Notes under the pieces: generated by a model
Database searches by the model: none
What the model was told of the DNA's origin: nothing
Seen by the model: only the letters and a program-made list of their open reading frames with translations
Source: Micractinium sp. NFX-FRZ
Taxonomy: Eukaryota > Chlorophyta > Trebouxiophyceae > Chlorellales > Chlorellaceae
Direction of reading: 5' to 3'
DNA: 64,000 nucleotides
Assembly (NCBI GenBank): GCA_029339195.1
Contig: JAPTJF010000009.1
Span: 62,001-126,000, forward strand
Shown here: piece by piece, positions 1 to 12,054 of the stretch
Layout of the letters: the number at the start of each line of letters is the position of its first letter
How positions within the stretch are numbered: the first letter of the stretch is position 1
Translations under genes and position numbers: made by a program

Positions 1-167
1 GCGACGGCGGCCGGCAGTAGCAGCGGCTGGCGCGGCTGCCGCCAGGCCTGCCCAATGCCTGCCGCGTCCCCAAGGCTACCCTGGCCTCCGATGCGCTCCC
101 AGGTGAGCGTTTCGAGCATCCAGGGCCGGGTCCCAGGGCCGCCGAGGCCGCCGAGGTGCCCACTCAC

Positions 168-268
168 CCGCCAAAACCCCTGCCAAAGCCGCCGCGACCC
201 CCAAAGCCGCCGCGATCGCCGCGGCCACCCTCCTGCGGAGGTGCATCGCCTGCGGGGGCGTCAGCCAT
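168..268 (-). CDS. RPS2: 40S ribosomal protein S2 (uS5), first exon only
   Basis: Reading on the minus strand from an ATG at 268, this exon encodes a short acidic start (MADAPAGDAPPQ) followed by a Gly/Arg/Phe-rich stretch with GDRGGFGGRGGFGRGFGG. It ends at a GTGAGT donor at 167. Algal and plant cytosolic S2 begin with this kind of RGG/GFG tail before the conserved uS5 core, which would lie beyond the left edge. An upstream in-frame ATG at 421 would add a hydrophobic stretch that I read as translated 5'UTR. Fibrillarin or GAR1 also have Gly/Arg-rich N-termini, so the name is tentative. Confidence 0.45.
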
Positions 269-435
269 GCTGGTGCGCTTCAGCAGAGTCCGGCCAGCGG
301 CTTTCAAGGTTTCTGGCAGGCTGCGCGGCCTGCCTGACCCAAACAGAGGAGGAAGAAGCCAGCACCCCAGCCCCAACAAGAGGAGCCCCCCTGCCAGGGA
401 CCAGCCCTGTGTGCTTTCCACTTGTCACCTCCACG

Positions 436-459
436 TTACAGGCTCAGAACAAGGTTACA
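436..459 (-). terminator. Paired TGTAA poly(A) signals of the thioesterase gene
   Basis: The plus strand reads TTACA at 436-440 and 455-459, giving two TGTAA motifs on the minus strand 36-59 bases past the thioesterase stop at 495. TGTAA is the usual polyadenylation signal of green algae. The next minus-strand gene starts at 268, so the 3'UTR must be short. Confidence 0.5.
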
Positions 460-494
460 TACGGACGGTCAATCCAAGTCAACGCCCTGGCCAG

Positions 495-2073
495 TTAGAG
501 CCAGTCTCGGATGTTGACCAGCATGGCAGTGCAGGTGGCATACACAATCCCTCCACTGCCGCCGTTACTTCCATTGCCGCTGCTGCCGCCGCCGGCACCC
601 GCCTCGGGCGCTGCACTGATGGCGCCCTCCACATACATGCGCAGCCCGCGCTGCTCCTTGACGCGGCAGGTGACCAGCAGGCTGCGGTGGGCCGGGATTG
701 GCTTGATCAGCTGGAAGCTGGCCTCGCGCGTCGTCACAACTGGCACAAACTCCAGCTTGCTCTGCGGGGGACGCAATGGGGTGAGGTTCGGGTGAAGGTC
801 AAGGTTGGGAGGAGGGGGTGCAAGGCTGCTGCCCTGTGCTTCACTCAGAGGCGTGTCAGGCAAGCATTGGGGGCAGGCGCGTTGGTTGTCGCCAAGTCTG
901 CCCAAGCTGCCCCACCGCCCCGGCATGCTCACCCGCCTGCCTGCCCCCTCTCACCGCCTGTGCACCCCACGGCCCCTTGCCCGCACGCCTCACCACCCTC
1001 CCCTCCACCCGCCCCATGCTGCACCCTCACCAGCTCAGCCGTTGACTCATCCAGGACCGTCTCAATGGCGCCGCCGTGCACCGACAAGTAGAAGCCGTTG
1101 GCGATGCAGGCTCCGTCACCAAACCGCACCGCCCCGCGGATCGTGCCGTACTGCTGCCCCGCCTCCGGCTCCTGCGCAGTGCACAGGGCGGCATGTACAA
1201 TCATGAGCCCGGCTGTCATATAAAGGAGTATGAGCACCACACTGCAAAGCAGGCACACCGCATGGCAGCTGACTGCTGGTCCTGGACAGCAAACTTGTCA
1301 GAAGGTGCACTGTCGGAAGTGATGCTGCTGGCACCAGCACCTGCCTCAGCACCCACTTGCTCGCCTGCCCTGTTACTCAGTTGCCCGGCAGCCGAGCCTC
1401 AGGAAGTTACCTTGGCAGAGCCAGCGGACCTCCATTGGCTGATCTGTATCTTTGCAGCCGCACTGCCTGTCAGCCAGCTCTTGCTGCGCGTCCTGGAGAC
1501 AAGAGAAGGAACAACCCCGCCCAACAGCTGGCCCCTCGCTGACCTGATAAAACAGCCGCATGTCCACGCCCCTGGCAGCTGCTGCGTCTCCAGTGGCCCA
1601 GCCCCCCTTGGGCAGCAGCTCGAATGGGGAGCTCTCCCCAGGCACATGCTTCTCAAAAGCGTGGAGGCAGGGGTCCGCCGCCAGTGCGGTCAACAGCTCG
1701 TCGCCTGGGCAGTAGTGGGAAAGGGCACATGGGCAAAGCTCATCAAAACAGGATCAGAAGGAGAGCAGCGGATGGATGGAGGTGACTAGGAAGCAGGGTC
1801 TCTAAGAAAATGTTGTAATACAGGCGGTTAATGACCCGTCGCGGCGCCCCACCCCGCCCTGCGCCCGCTGAACCACCAGCCTTGCCTACCCGGTGGAAAG
1901 AGCCCAGAGGGGCGGTGCGGGATGCCGTCTGCAAACACCTTCTTCTTGTACTCCGCCGAAGTAGCATCGAGCTGATGCTGGCGCACAATAGAAGGTGCAG
2001 GGGTGCCCACGTTGCGCGCGTCGGGCTCCTGCTCCTTGACGCCGCCTGGCAGCTGCAGCGGCAAGGCCGCCAT
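495..2073 (-). CDS. Acyl-CoA thioesterase-like protein, hotdog fold (PaaI/THEM4 type)
   Basis: Four exons join in frame: 2073-1890, 1704-1544, 1171-1031 and 761-495, giving about 250 residues. The signature is in exon 3: a FGDG segment, then GFYLSVHGGAIETVLDES, the typical hotdog helix of the 4HBT/PaaI superfamily in which HGG plus a downstream acidic residue form the active site. Exon 4 holds the strands (LEFVPVV, ASFQLIKPIPA, LLVTCRV) and a low-complexity Gly/Ser insert before the final YATCTAMLVNI strand. Family members hydrolyse acyl-CoA or aryl-CoA thioesters; the substrate cannot be read from the sequence. The N-terminus (MAALPLQLPGGVKEQEPDARN) is not a convincing transit peptide. The start is the first in-frame ATG of the exon; an upstream non-coding exon is possible. 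Confidence 0.75.
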
Positions 2074-2921
2074 GTTGACTGCGCCGGAGCTCTGCGCCTT
2101 CCAGCCCCAACCCTGATTGATCGGAGCGCCTTAATGAGTACGCGGCTTCCGATATGGGGCGACAGGGAAGGGTGTCCGCTCGCGGTGAAGGGCCAAAATG
2201 GCCGTCCGACTTCCCGCAACGGGGGCGGTTGTTGGGTAACGATACTGGTGCAATGTGCACTTTGGAGTGGTTGCAAGTGTTGGGCAATGCCGCGTGCGTG
2301 ACAAAAGACAACCAGGCAGCGCCCGCGTGGCGGCAGCGTGCCATCGTGCGCCGAGGCACTGCCCCGACCGCCGGCATTTTGCAACTCCATCAACTGGCAC
2401 TTCCAGTGAGCACGAACCTTTCAACTGCAACGCTCCCTCTCCTTGTCCTCGCATCATCTGAGTTACAGTGTGGGCCACCACGGCGGGGGATCTGAGGTGG
2501 GGGGCGCGGTGTCCGAGCTATCGGGGATTAAAAAGCCAGGCAATGAAATGAGGCGTAACAGCGGCTAGCGACGTTGGTGAGGGGGTGTGCCCGAGTTGCA
2601 TGCCGCGAGCTGGGGGCGGGGAGGGGCATGGGGGATGTCCATGGGGGTCCATGGTAGGCAGCGCTGCGTCATGCTTTCAGAAGGGAAGGCGGCGGGGGTC
2701 GGGGACACGCGGACAAAATGGGTGAAGGCCGCACCAGGGGAGCGGGGAGGCAAGTGCACAATAGGTGGGAGAGGGGAGATGAAAGAATAGCGGTGGTGGG
2801 GGAAGGGAGGTCGCAGGACCCCGCCCGCGCCTGTTTGCAAACGGGCAAACACTCGCGGGGCGGGCGCAGCGCCAGCGTTAGTGTCTGGCTGCCTGCTCTG
2901 CTGTGCCCTGCTGCTGGCAGC
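2074..2921. other. Thioesterase upstream region and EF-G 3'UTR
   Basis: Both flanking genes run leftward, so this holds the EF-G 3'UTR and the thioesterase promoter/5'UTR. TTACA at 2463-2467 is a possible TGTAA poly(A) signal for EF-G, about 455 bases past its stop. The stretch 2580-2830 is G-rich on the plus strand. I see no supported gene here. Confidence 0.5.
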
Positions 2922-5900
2922 TTATGCCTCGGCCTTGGCCTTGGCGTCCGACACAATCTTCTCCTGGATGTGGTTGGGCACCACCTCGAACTTCTCCAGC
3001 TGCAGTACAGACGGGGCAGTACAGGCGGGCGATGAGCATGCAGCGAGAGGGCAACCACGCTCCGTGCGCTCCCTGGGCCCTCGTAACCCTGCCGCGCCGC
3101 TGCCGCAGCCCTCCCCGTGCCCACCCACCCACCCCCGCAGCCGTGCTGCACCTCTTGCGCTCCCTGCACTCTCACACCCTCGTCCCGCCCCTCTGCGCAC
3201 CTGCATGGTGTACTGCGCGCGGCCCTTGCTCATGCCGCGCAGGGTGGACACGTAGTTGAACATCTCGCTCAGGGGCACGCTGGCCTTGACCAGCTGCAGC
3301 CAGAGGCGCGCAAGTTGACAGGGGCAGGACTTGACGTCAGCAGGTGGCCTGTGTGCCCAACACACCACCTCTTGCCGCACGCGTCCCTCCGCCTGTTCCT
3401 CAACGCAATATTGCACACCAACAGCACAGCACTCGTGCGTCCATGTTTTCCAAAACACGCTGCCTCTCCCCTCTGTTGTATGTGTGCGCGTGCCCCCCTG
3501 CCCACCTTCATGCCGCCGGGCTTGTCCACAAACTCCTGCACCAGGCCGCGCCGCGAGTTGAGGTCGCCAATCACGTCGCCCATGTGGTCCTCGGGGGTCA
3601 CCACCTCCACCTGCAGGGAGGCAGGGGAAGCACGGTGATGCAAGGCAAGCTCAGTCACTTCTATTTGCCCCCATACACTGCCCCGCCAGTATCAGCCAGG
3701 CGGCAAGGCACTCAGGAACCTGCCCTCCAAAGTGGCTTGATTCGGACCGTGCACCTGCACATCCTGCAGCCGACAGTGCAGGCCATCCTCACAGCTGCCA
3801 TACAGCCTCACACGCCCGCTTTCTCGTCCTGATGCCGCTGCCCCCCACCCCTGCCTGCCTGACTCCCAAACAATATCCACCACAACAAGACAGAGCCAGC
3901 CACATCAGCTGCTGCTCAGGGGCCCCCCTGCCCCCTCCCTTGCTCCACCCACCTTCATGATGGGCTCCAGCAGCTGCACGCCCGCCTTCTTCATGCCCTC
4001 GCGGAACGCCATGCGCGCCGCAATCTGGAAGGCGAGCACGGAGGAGTCGACGTCGTGGTAGGAGCCGTCCACCAGGGTGGTGGTCACATCCACCACGGGG
4101 AAGCCCGCCAGGGAGCCGCTGCCCATCATCTCCTCCAGGCCCTGCAGGGGGGAGGGAGGAGGCGGCGGGGGGAGGGGAGGGGGCAAAGGATCAGCGGGAG
4201 GGACAGCTGGCGAGGTGGTGAGGTGGCAGGGCGGGGAACGGGAGTGTGGGCAAAGGGTCAGTGGGGCCGGGCGGGGCGGCGGTTGCAGAGCGCACTCCCC
4301 AAATGGCAGGGCCACCCACCTGCAACCTCTTTTACTGGCAGCCACACCGCAAAAAGCATTGCACCTGGCCGACGAGGAGACAAGCTAGCTCACGCACCCA
4401 CGCTGCCTTGGGCGCGCCTCTCAAGCCCAGCCCCGCCCACCATGCGCCCATAACAGGACAGCGCACCTTGGTGACACCGGGGATGTACTCCTTGGGCACC
4501 ACGCCGCCCTTGATCTCGGAGCGGAAGACAAAGCCGGAGCCGGGCTCGCCAGGCTCAAACTTGATGGCCACGTCAGCAAACTGGCCAGAGCCGCCAGACT
4601 GCTTCTTGTGCACGTACCGCACCTCCGCGGGGCGGGAGATGCCCTCACGGTAGTTCACCTGGGAGGGGCGGGAGGGGGGTGGGCACAGGGGTGAGGCGGG
4701 GCGGGCAGGCATGGGGCGCAAAATGCCTGCTCGAATTGGGGCGCAAAATGCGGAGGGAGCGCGCATGTCGCTTTGCATCGTGCCCTCACTCACAGCCCCC
4801 CTGCCCCAACAAGAACTGTACATTCACCCGCCACACTTCTGGTGACACCCCATCACCCCATCCTCTCAAGTCATGGGTCCACACAGACTCCTCCTCCAAC
4901 CCCTGTTTCCACTGGCTTGGGGCCTCACCTGGGGCGCGCCCACGTCGCACTCCACCTTCCACTCGCGGCGCAGGCGGTCCACAATGATCTCCAGGTGCAG
5001 CTCGCCCATGCCCTCAATCACAGTCTGGTTGGTCTCCTCGTCGCGGCTGCGGCACAGGGGTGGGGGGACATTGGGCTTGGGCGAGGGGATGCAGGAGTGT
5101 GGGAGCCTACGGCCACAACCGCTCGTCTTTGCAAAGACAGCGGAGGGGCTGCAAAGCTGCGCCCAGAGGGGAGCATGGGAGCACCCCGCAGCAGCCCCTG
5201 AATTGTTTATTTTTTCACCCTCATCCGGCACCTGATGCCGCCCCCGACCAGCCGCTCTCTTCAAGCCACCCGCCATCCGGTCGTCCCCACTGCCGCCCCG
5301 CCCCAGTACCTGAAGTGGAAGGAGGGGTCCTCCTGCGCCAGCTTGATCAGGCCGTTGGTCATCTTGTCCAGGTCACCCTTGGTCTTGGGCTCAATGGCAA
5401 CCTGGGGTTTGGGGAGAGGTGCAGATGGGGTGGGGGACAGGTTGAACGGTGAGCAAGAGCAGGGGTCCTTAGCTGCCGCGCCGCAGCCCCTGCACCTGGC
5501 ATCGTGACTCTGCACCTCCCGCGTGTTGAGCTGCACCCTCAATTCACACACACACATGCCCCCTCCTCCTCATCTTGACTGCATGCCAATCGGGGAGCGC
5601 CCACCCAGCCTCACACCCTCTCTGCCTCCTTGCACTGCGCGTTCCTAGACTACACATGCGCACACCCACCTTGATGACGGGGTCAAGGAACTCCATGCGC
5701 TCCAGCAGCGCCCACCCAGCCCCCACCCCCTCTCTACTACTCCCCCACTGCCTGCTTGTTTGTTCTTTGCCCGCCCACCTTGATGACGGGGTCGGGGAAC
5801 TCCATGCGCTCCAGCAGGACGGGGAACTTCTCGTCGCACAGCGTGTCGCCGGTGATGACGTCCTTGAGGCCCGCAATGGCGATGATGTCGCCCGCGCGCG

Positions 5901-8569
5901 CCTCCTTCACGTCCTCACGGCTGTTGGCGTGCATCTGCATCAGGCGGCCGATGCGCTCCTTCTTGCCCTTGGCGGCGCTCAGCACGTAGGAGCCGGACTG
6001 CGAGGAGTAGCGGCGAGGAGGGCACGGGAAGGGTGAGCGGAGGTTGGGTCGGGTGTGGCAGGGGAAGGAGGGGGAGGGGCCAGGGGCAGGGATGGCGGCG
6101 CAGAGGGAGCGAGGCGCGCAGAGGGGGGTTGTGTCTGATGACATCAAACGGGTGCCGCAAGCTGTGTACATGGACTGCAGCTGCACAGGGTTTGATCCCA
6201 GATGCGGCAGCAAACAACAATGGCATCCAGCGCTTCAGCTGCCTGCCACACACACCGACACCGCCCTGCTGCTGGCACGCAGCGCACCTCCAGCACGCCA
6301 GAGTAGACGCGCACAAAGGTGAGGGAGCCGACGAAGGGGTCGGTCATGATCTTGAAGGCCAGGCCCGAGAAGGGCTCCTCGTCATTGGACTGGCGCAGGA
6401 TCTCCTGCAGAGGGGTGTGAGCGTGTGTGGCAGGCAGGCGGGAGGTGAGTGAGAAATAGACTTTGGCAGTGCGGGAGCGCGGGTTCCAGTGGCGGCGGGT
6501 GGGCAGGACCAGGATCGCTGCCGGGAGGCAGCGCTGCCCACCAGCGGCACACTCCCGACCCCCCTTGCCACGCCAGACACGTACGTAGCGCCCTTCCAGC
6601 ATAACCGCTCACTACCCCCTGCCTCACGCACTGTAACTACAGAGGAGCCAGACCCTCGCGCTCCCCCCTTGCGCACCTTCTCGGCATCATCCACATCGGA
6701 GCCGCGGGTGGGCGGCAGGTCTGTGGGGGCGGGCAGGTAGTCCACCACAGCGTCCAGCAGCGGCTGCACGCCCTTGTTCTTGAAGGCGGTGCCGCACAGC
6801 ATGGGCACAAACTTGTTCTCCAGGGTGCCCTTGCGCAGCAGCTTCTTGATGGTGGCCTCATCGGGGAGCTCACCCTGCGCAGTCCCAGGTTGCAGTGCAT
6901 TGTTTGAATGATACACAAAAATTGGCACGCACCGTTTGTGCATCATGTACACTACCAGTTGACCGGCAAGGCAACACATGGGGACAGAGGCCTGGAAGAG
7001 TGGTGCACGGAGCAGCTCCTGACAGTCAGTGGCCTTGCCTGCCGCGGCCCAGCCAGGTCAGCAAGGCCAGCACTGCCAAGCAGCACAGCAAGGCCAGGTG
7101 TGAACCGTGCGCAGGGCGTTCCAACACCCTGCTGCCCGCCTCCTGCCCCAAGTGTGGCCCCATCACAATGTCATGCACGTGGGTGCTGCGCGCCAAGCTC
7201 GACAGGAATGCAACACCCCCCGCCGCGCAATGCCACGCCCACGCCCCACTCACGTCCAGGTAGGCCATCATCACGTCGTCGTCCAGCTCAGCCACCTGCT
7301 CAATCAGCTTCTCGCGGTACTCTGCCGCCAGCTCCTTCATGTCCTCCGGGATCTCCAGCTCATCAAACTTGGCGCCCAGCTCCTGTTGAGGGGGAAGCGG
7401 AAAGCAGGGAGGGTGAGGGCGAGGGGAAGGCAGCAATTTCCCAAATATGTACTACCAATCAAGCTTGGCGCGCAGTTATGGTTGAGGGGAAGCGACAGAA
7501 GAGCGAGGTGAGGAGCGTTGGGGCTGTCACAACATCGCCAGGCACGCTTGGCCGGCCCCTGCCATGCGCCATTCTCCAAACTGCACTGAGCATCACACAG
7601 CATTGCACTCAGGGCCCACCTCGCCGTTCCAGATCAGAGCCTTCATCTTCACCAGGTCAACCATGCCCACAAAGGTGTCCTCAGCACCAATGGGCAGCTG
7701 GATGGGCAGCGGGTTGGCGCCCAGGTTGGAGATGACCTGCAGGGGCGGTGGAGGCGGGCGGGCAAGCAGGGCGGGAGGCAAGCAGTGAGATGACGTGAAT
7801 AGAAGAGAGCGTGAGCGGGGGAAGGAGACGGACAGGATGGGCACAGCAGCAGGCCAGGAGATGCCTCACACATCCTGCCGAATATCCCCGAACCTCCCGT
7901 GCCACCCCACCCCACAGCACCGTCCGCAGCGCGCCCACCATGTCGCGGGTGCGGTAGAAGTTGGCTCCCATGCGGTCCATCTTGTTCACAAAGCACAGGC
8001 GGGGCACGCCGTACTTGTCGGCCTGGCGCCACACAGTCTCGCTCTGGGGCTCCACGCCCGCCACAGAGTCGAACACAGCCACAGCGCCGTCCAGCACGCG
8101 CAGCGCACGCTCCACCTGGGAAGGGTCGAGAGGGGTGCGGTGGGGTGGGTGAGGGAGAGGACTTGACGTGGATGACAGGAGGAGTGAGGAGCGGGGTCCA
8201 AGCAGGGAGCAGGGGTAGGCACGCACCCCCGCCTGCTTATGCAGCGCCTTCCCACTTCTGCGGCCGTCATCTCAGCCCCAATGCACCCCCGCAAGCTCAA
8301 CCCAGTGCGCCGAACACTCTCACATCGCCGGGGGGGGCCTCGATGCTGTCATGAACATGCCCCCCGCCCTACCCCACGTCGCCTGGTAAGAAATTACACA
8401 CGCCATCACACCCCACTGCTGCAGCCGATCATACAACTAGACACCCATACGTCTCGCAGCCACAGCCGCACACACCTCCAGGGTGAAGTCCACGTGGCCG
8501 GGGGTGTCAATAATGTTGATGCGGTGGTCGTTCCAGGCGCAGGTGGTGGCAGCAGAGGTGATGGTGATG

Positions 8570-8601
<32 letters not shown>

Positions 8602-9520
8602 GGTGGCGGTGCCCTCGTGCACCTCACCAATCTTGTAAGACTTGCCTGCAAGGGGCCACGGTTGTGCAGAGTCGAGGCGAGCAATTTAGGGGTGGGCAGG
8701 AGGTTGGCGCACGGGATGGGAGCGTCACCAACCGCTGCAGCTCGCAGCCTGCCACGCCACTCAACGAGTCAACGAGAAGTCAGCGGGCTCGAATGCTGCA
8801 TACAGCGTCTCTCATGCCTTGCTTGCGCTGAGCAAGGCGCCACCCAGGCGGGAAGCACCCAGCCGCCGGCTGCGGCAGCGCCCAGCACCCACCGGTGTAG
8901 AACAGGATGCGCTCGCTGGTGGTGGTCTTGCCGGCATCAATGTGGGCCATGATACCGATGTTGCGGTACATGCTCAGGGGGATCTCGCGCTTGCCTGCAA
9001 GCAACAGTGGCAACGAGGCAGGGTGTGGGCAAGGGTGCTGCTGCCGCCCGCCCGCCTGCCGTCGCTGCCACCAGGCCCCACCACACCTGCGCCTGCTGCC
9101 GGCCCCCAGCGGGCGATACATTGTCCCCAGTGCCATCTCAGAGTCCGCCACGGCTGGCAGCAGCCCCACAAACGCCGGAGTGGGGCTCACCGGCCATTGC
9201 CTGCACCAGCAGCGCGCTGCCACGGCGCTCAGCGGCGCGGCCCGCGGAGCTGCGGGCCGCGGAGAGGGCCTGCAGAGGATCAAGACAGGCGGTGGACTGG
9301 TCGGCTGGCGAGCTTCCGAGGAGGGCCATGCGGTCAGTGGTGCACCACACAGGCATATGCAACTCACGTTCAGGGCGCCTGCATTGCCGGTCGACTTGAA
9401 GCCGGTGTAGCTGGGCAGGCGAGAGCCCGCCCGAAGGGGGGCGCTCTGAGTGGCACCAGCCCTCTGAGGGGCGGCGGTGGCGGAGGCCACACGGGCAGTA
9501 GATGCTGCCACAGTCGCCAT
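2922..9520 (-). CDS. fusA (cpEF-G): Chloroplast elongation factor G
   Basis: Seventeen exons assemble with consistent phases into 775 residues: 9520-9368, 9269-9191, 8994-8893, 8645-8476, 8115-7939, 7736-7620, 7382-7254, 6874-6677, 6404-6288, 5997-5779, 5401-5310, 5046-4929, 4658-4467, 4141-3953, 3610-3506, 3293-3201 and 2999-2922. About 80 N-terminal residues rich in Ala, Ser and Arg form a transit peptide. G-domain motifs follow: [10 protein letters not shown] (P-loop), RGITIT, DTPGH and NKMDR. Later exons carry domains II-V, including the domain IV segments [14 protein letters not shown] and [13 protein letters not shown]. The protein would be the GTPase that drives ribosomal translocation in the plastid stroma. 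A mitochondrial version is less likely, because the C-terminus (VPNHIQEKI) matches plastid EF-G. Introns 6 and 10 contain decayed copies of adjacent exon edges. Confidence 0.97.
5665..5708 (-). repeat. Intronic copy of the 3' edge of EF-G exon 10
   Basis: These 44 bases match 5774-5817 at 42 of 44 positions, offset by 109 bp. The source covers the last codons of exon 10 ([11 protein letters not shown]) and its GTGGG donor. The copy reads [11 protein letters not shown] and keeps a donor. No acceptor AG lies just before it, so it should be intronic. Use of the second donor would retain 109 nt and shift the frame. Confidence 0.85.
7458..7513 (-). repeat. Decayed intronic copy of the 5' edge of EF-G exon 7
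   Basis: This stretch resembles 7362-7418, the start of exon 7 with its acceptor and polypyrimidine region, offset by 96 bp. Identity is roughly three quarters by eye. The copy has lost the AG at the acceptor position. Confidence 0.65.
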
Positions 9521-9718
9521 GATTGCTGCTGTGAGAGGCGGAGGCAGGCGGTGGAGCGCACCTGACTCCCCTCATCTTGGCTGAGGTGAGGTGGCGTTGC
9601 CTTGCTGGCCGACACTTGGAGACCTCTTGGCACCGATGCACGTGATCGCAGCCTGCGTTGCTCCCGTAGCCTGCCGCCCTTCGTAAGCACCACCCAGCAG
9701 CCAGCACTCGGCACCAAA
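9521..9718. promoter_or_regulatory. Bidirectional promoter between EF-G and the 344-aa gene
   Basis: Only 198 bp separate the start codons of two divergent genes, one encoding plastid EF-G and the other a probable plastid protein. No TATA-like element stands out. A shared promoter region is inferred from geometry alone. Confidence 0.5.
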
Positions 9719-12054
9719 ATGTCGCTGGGGCTCACTTGCACCTTGGCGGGCCCACCGCCCTTTATTGCAGGCATACGCAGCAGTAGAGCGTCGAGGCAGC
9801 CCAACCGCTCTCCAACAGCAGCAGCAGGCAGCAGCGGCAGCACCAGCGGCGGCGGCTGCGGCTCGTCCTGCCGCCAGCAGCGCCTGCAGCGGTGGCAGCA
9901 GCACCCGCAGCATCAGCAGCAGCAAGGCTGGCAGCAGACGCAGCGGCAACGGCAGCAGCACCCAGCTCCCCCAGCTGCAGCTGCCTCAGATGCCGACTAC
10001 GAGAGTGACGTGGATGGCCAGACGGACGAGGGGCGGCTGAAAATGATTGCCAACATGATTGCCACGGCAGAGCTGTTGGTGCCGTTTGACCGCTCAGCGG
10101 TGAACCTTGGCCTGATCCTCTGGTAGGTCGCCGCGGCTGCATTTCCTGCATTGGCTGCATTGGCGGTTGCACCTGGGCAGGTGGTGTGGGCTCTGCGATA
10201 CCGGCACGGCCGTGGGAGGATGGGGCAGGGCACCTGGCAGGCGGCTTGGCGCTCTGCTCAGTGAGAGCTGGTGAGGGCAACGCTGCTGGCACGCTGTGGA
10301 AGGGCAGCGTGAAGCAGCCTGGAAGGTTGTGCACGAGACTTGCGCGCTCGGTCCTGTCGTTGAACCGTGGTGCCAGCTGTCGCCTGCCTTGCAAGTGCAG
10401 GGGCGCCATCAAGAACCTGCCCCACCGCCGCCGCCTGGAGCTGCTGTCGCGCCTCAACTCGGCGTGCGTTGCGCCGCTGCTGCCTTTGCCGCCGCCGCCG
10501 CCACTGCTGCAGCTGCTGCTCCTGTTTGGCCCTTCAATCGCCGGCTGCCTGCCTGCCTGCTGCACTGGCAGCCCTTCCTTGCCGCCTGCCCGCCATCTTT
10601 CTGCCCGCTTTTCCCTTTGTCGTGCCCTGCCCTGCCCCGCCTGCCCGCCCACCACTTCCAGCCGCAGCCCCGCATGTTTGCCCTCGCCCGTCTCAAGCGC
10701 CCTGCCTCCCTCCCCCTGCCCTCCCTCCCTCCCCGCCCGCCCCCCGCCCTCTGCCCGGCAGCGACATCAAGCGCCTCTGGAAGGTGGCTGGGCAGCGGTA
10801 CACCGCCCCCAAGCAGCAGGCGGCGGCAGCCATTGGCCCGGACTTCTCCATCTGGGCCGACATGCCAGCTCAGCAGGCTGAGCTGGCGCTGTTCCGCGGC
10901 AAGGCCGCGCTGCCCACCCACGTGCTCGGCATCAGCTCCTTCTCCAAAGCCTTCTTCCTGCACCCAGACACCGAGCAGCTGTACGGCCGCGTGCTGCTGG
11001 GCAAGGGGCCCCTGGGGGATGTTCTGTACCCGCTCTACTTCCGAGCAGATGTGGGGCCCGCCGTCGTGCCCAGTGAGTGGGCGGGGCGGGCGGGGCGGGG
11101 CGGGCAGGCGTGTGGGGCATGTGAGCGCCAGGGGAGACGTCAGTGGGAGGTGGGCAGGCAGGGTGGCAGTGTGCAGGCAGCGGGTTGGGAGGCAAGTGTG
11201 AAGTTGAGCGTGCAGGCAGCGGGCCGAGAGGGGAGTGGTGGGAAGCAAGCGTGCGGGCAGCAGGGTGGGAAGGCCGCTTTGACCTAACCTTATCGATTGC
11301 GGCGTACCGTTCATGTGCCCCGCAGCCACCAGGAGTTGAAATTGCAAATTGGCCCTGCGCCACCTCCCCCCACGTCTGCTGGGCCCGTCTCTCGCTTTCT
11401 GCTGCCTCGTCTGAAGAATGCACACTGCTTTCCCTCCTGCCTCTCACCCCCTCCCCCACTGCAGCCACTCAAGAGCTGTGCGACGTGACCCTGCGCTACC
11501 TGCCCCCCGACCAGCTGGGCCTCTCCCGCGACGACCTCCCCCGCTCCCTCTGGCCCCAGCCGCGCCGCCAGCTGCCGCCCTTCCATGAGGGTTTCACCGA
11601 CTACCTGCGGGCCGTGGGCCCAGGCGTGTACGTCGGGTGAGCGGGGGCCGGAAAAAGCAGGCAGGCAGCAAGGGGCGGTGCTGTGGTGCTGCGCCGTCCG
11701 TGCTGTCGCTGGCGTGTCACATGCTGCCCCTTCTGCGCCGCCCGCTGCCACGGCTGTTGGCCTGGCCGCCCGCTGCACCCCCTGTTGCGCCGCCCGCTGC
11801 TACGGCTGCTGGCCTGGCCGCCCGCTGCACCCCCTGTTGCGCCGCCCGTACTGCCGCTGGCCTGCCCACGCGCCCGCAATGCCGCTTGCTCGCTCACGCC
11901 GTGCCCCTGCTGCACTGCTGGCCTGCCCACCCGCCGCCCCCTGCGGCACCACCACCCCGCCACCCGCAGGCTGGGCTACCGCACCGCTGCCACAGAGGTG
12001 AATGCGCCCCTCTACTTCCTAATGGTGGAAGAGCGGCGGGAAACGCTGGCGTGA
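9719..12054 (+). CDS. Conserved-looking protein of unknown function, probably organelle-targeted
   Basis: Five exons join with matching phases: 9719-10122, 10401-10463, 10762-11072, 11465-11636 and 11970-12054, giving 344 residues. About 95 N-terminal residues are Arg/Ser/Gly- then Gln/His-rich and fit a transit or disordered leader. An acidic linker (DADYESDVDGQTDEG) leads to a compact remainder with a helical piece (MIANMIATAELLVPFDRSAVNLG), an Arg-rich stretch (NLPHRRRLELLSRLN), KRLWKVAGQRY, and a C-terminal half ending LGYRTAATEVNAPLYFLM. I do not recognise the family. Codon-phase agreement across all four introns argues that it is a real gene. It is head-to-head with plastid EF-G. The last codons and stop are also present as tandem copies just downstream. 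Confidence 0.7.
11734..11862 (+). repeat. 52-bp minisatellite in the last intron of the 344-aa gene
   Basis: Two full copies and one partial copy of a 52-bp unit start at 11734, 11786 and 11838. The unit contains CGCCGCCCGCTGC and GGCTGCTGGCCTGGCC. The first two copies differ at only a few positions. They lie wholly in the intron before the final exon. Confidence 0.85.
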
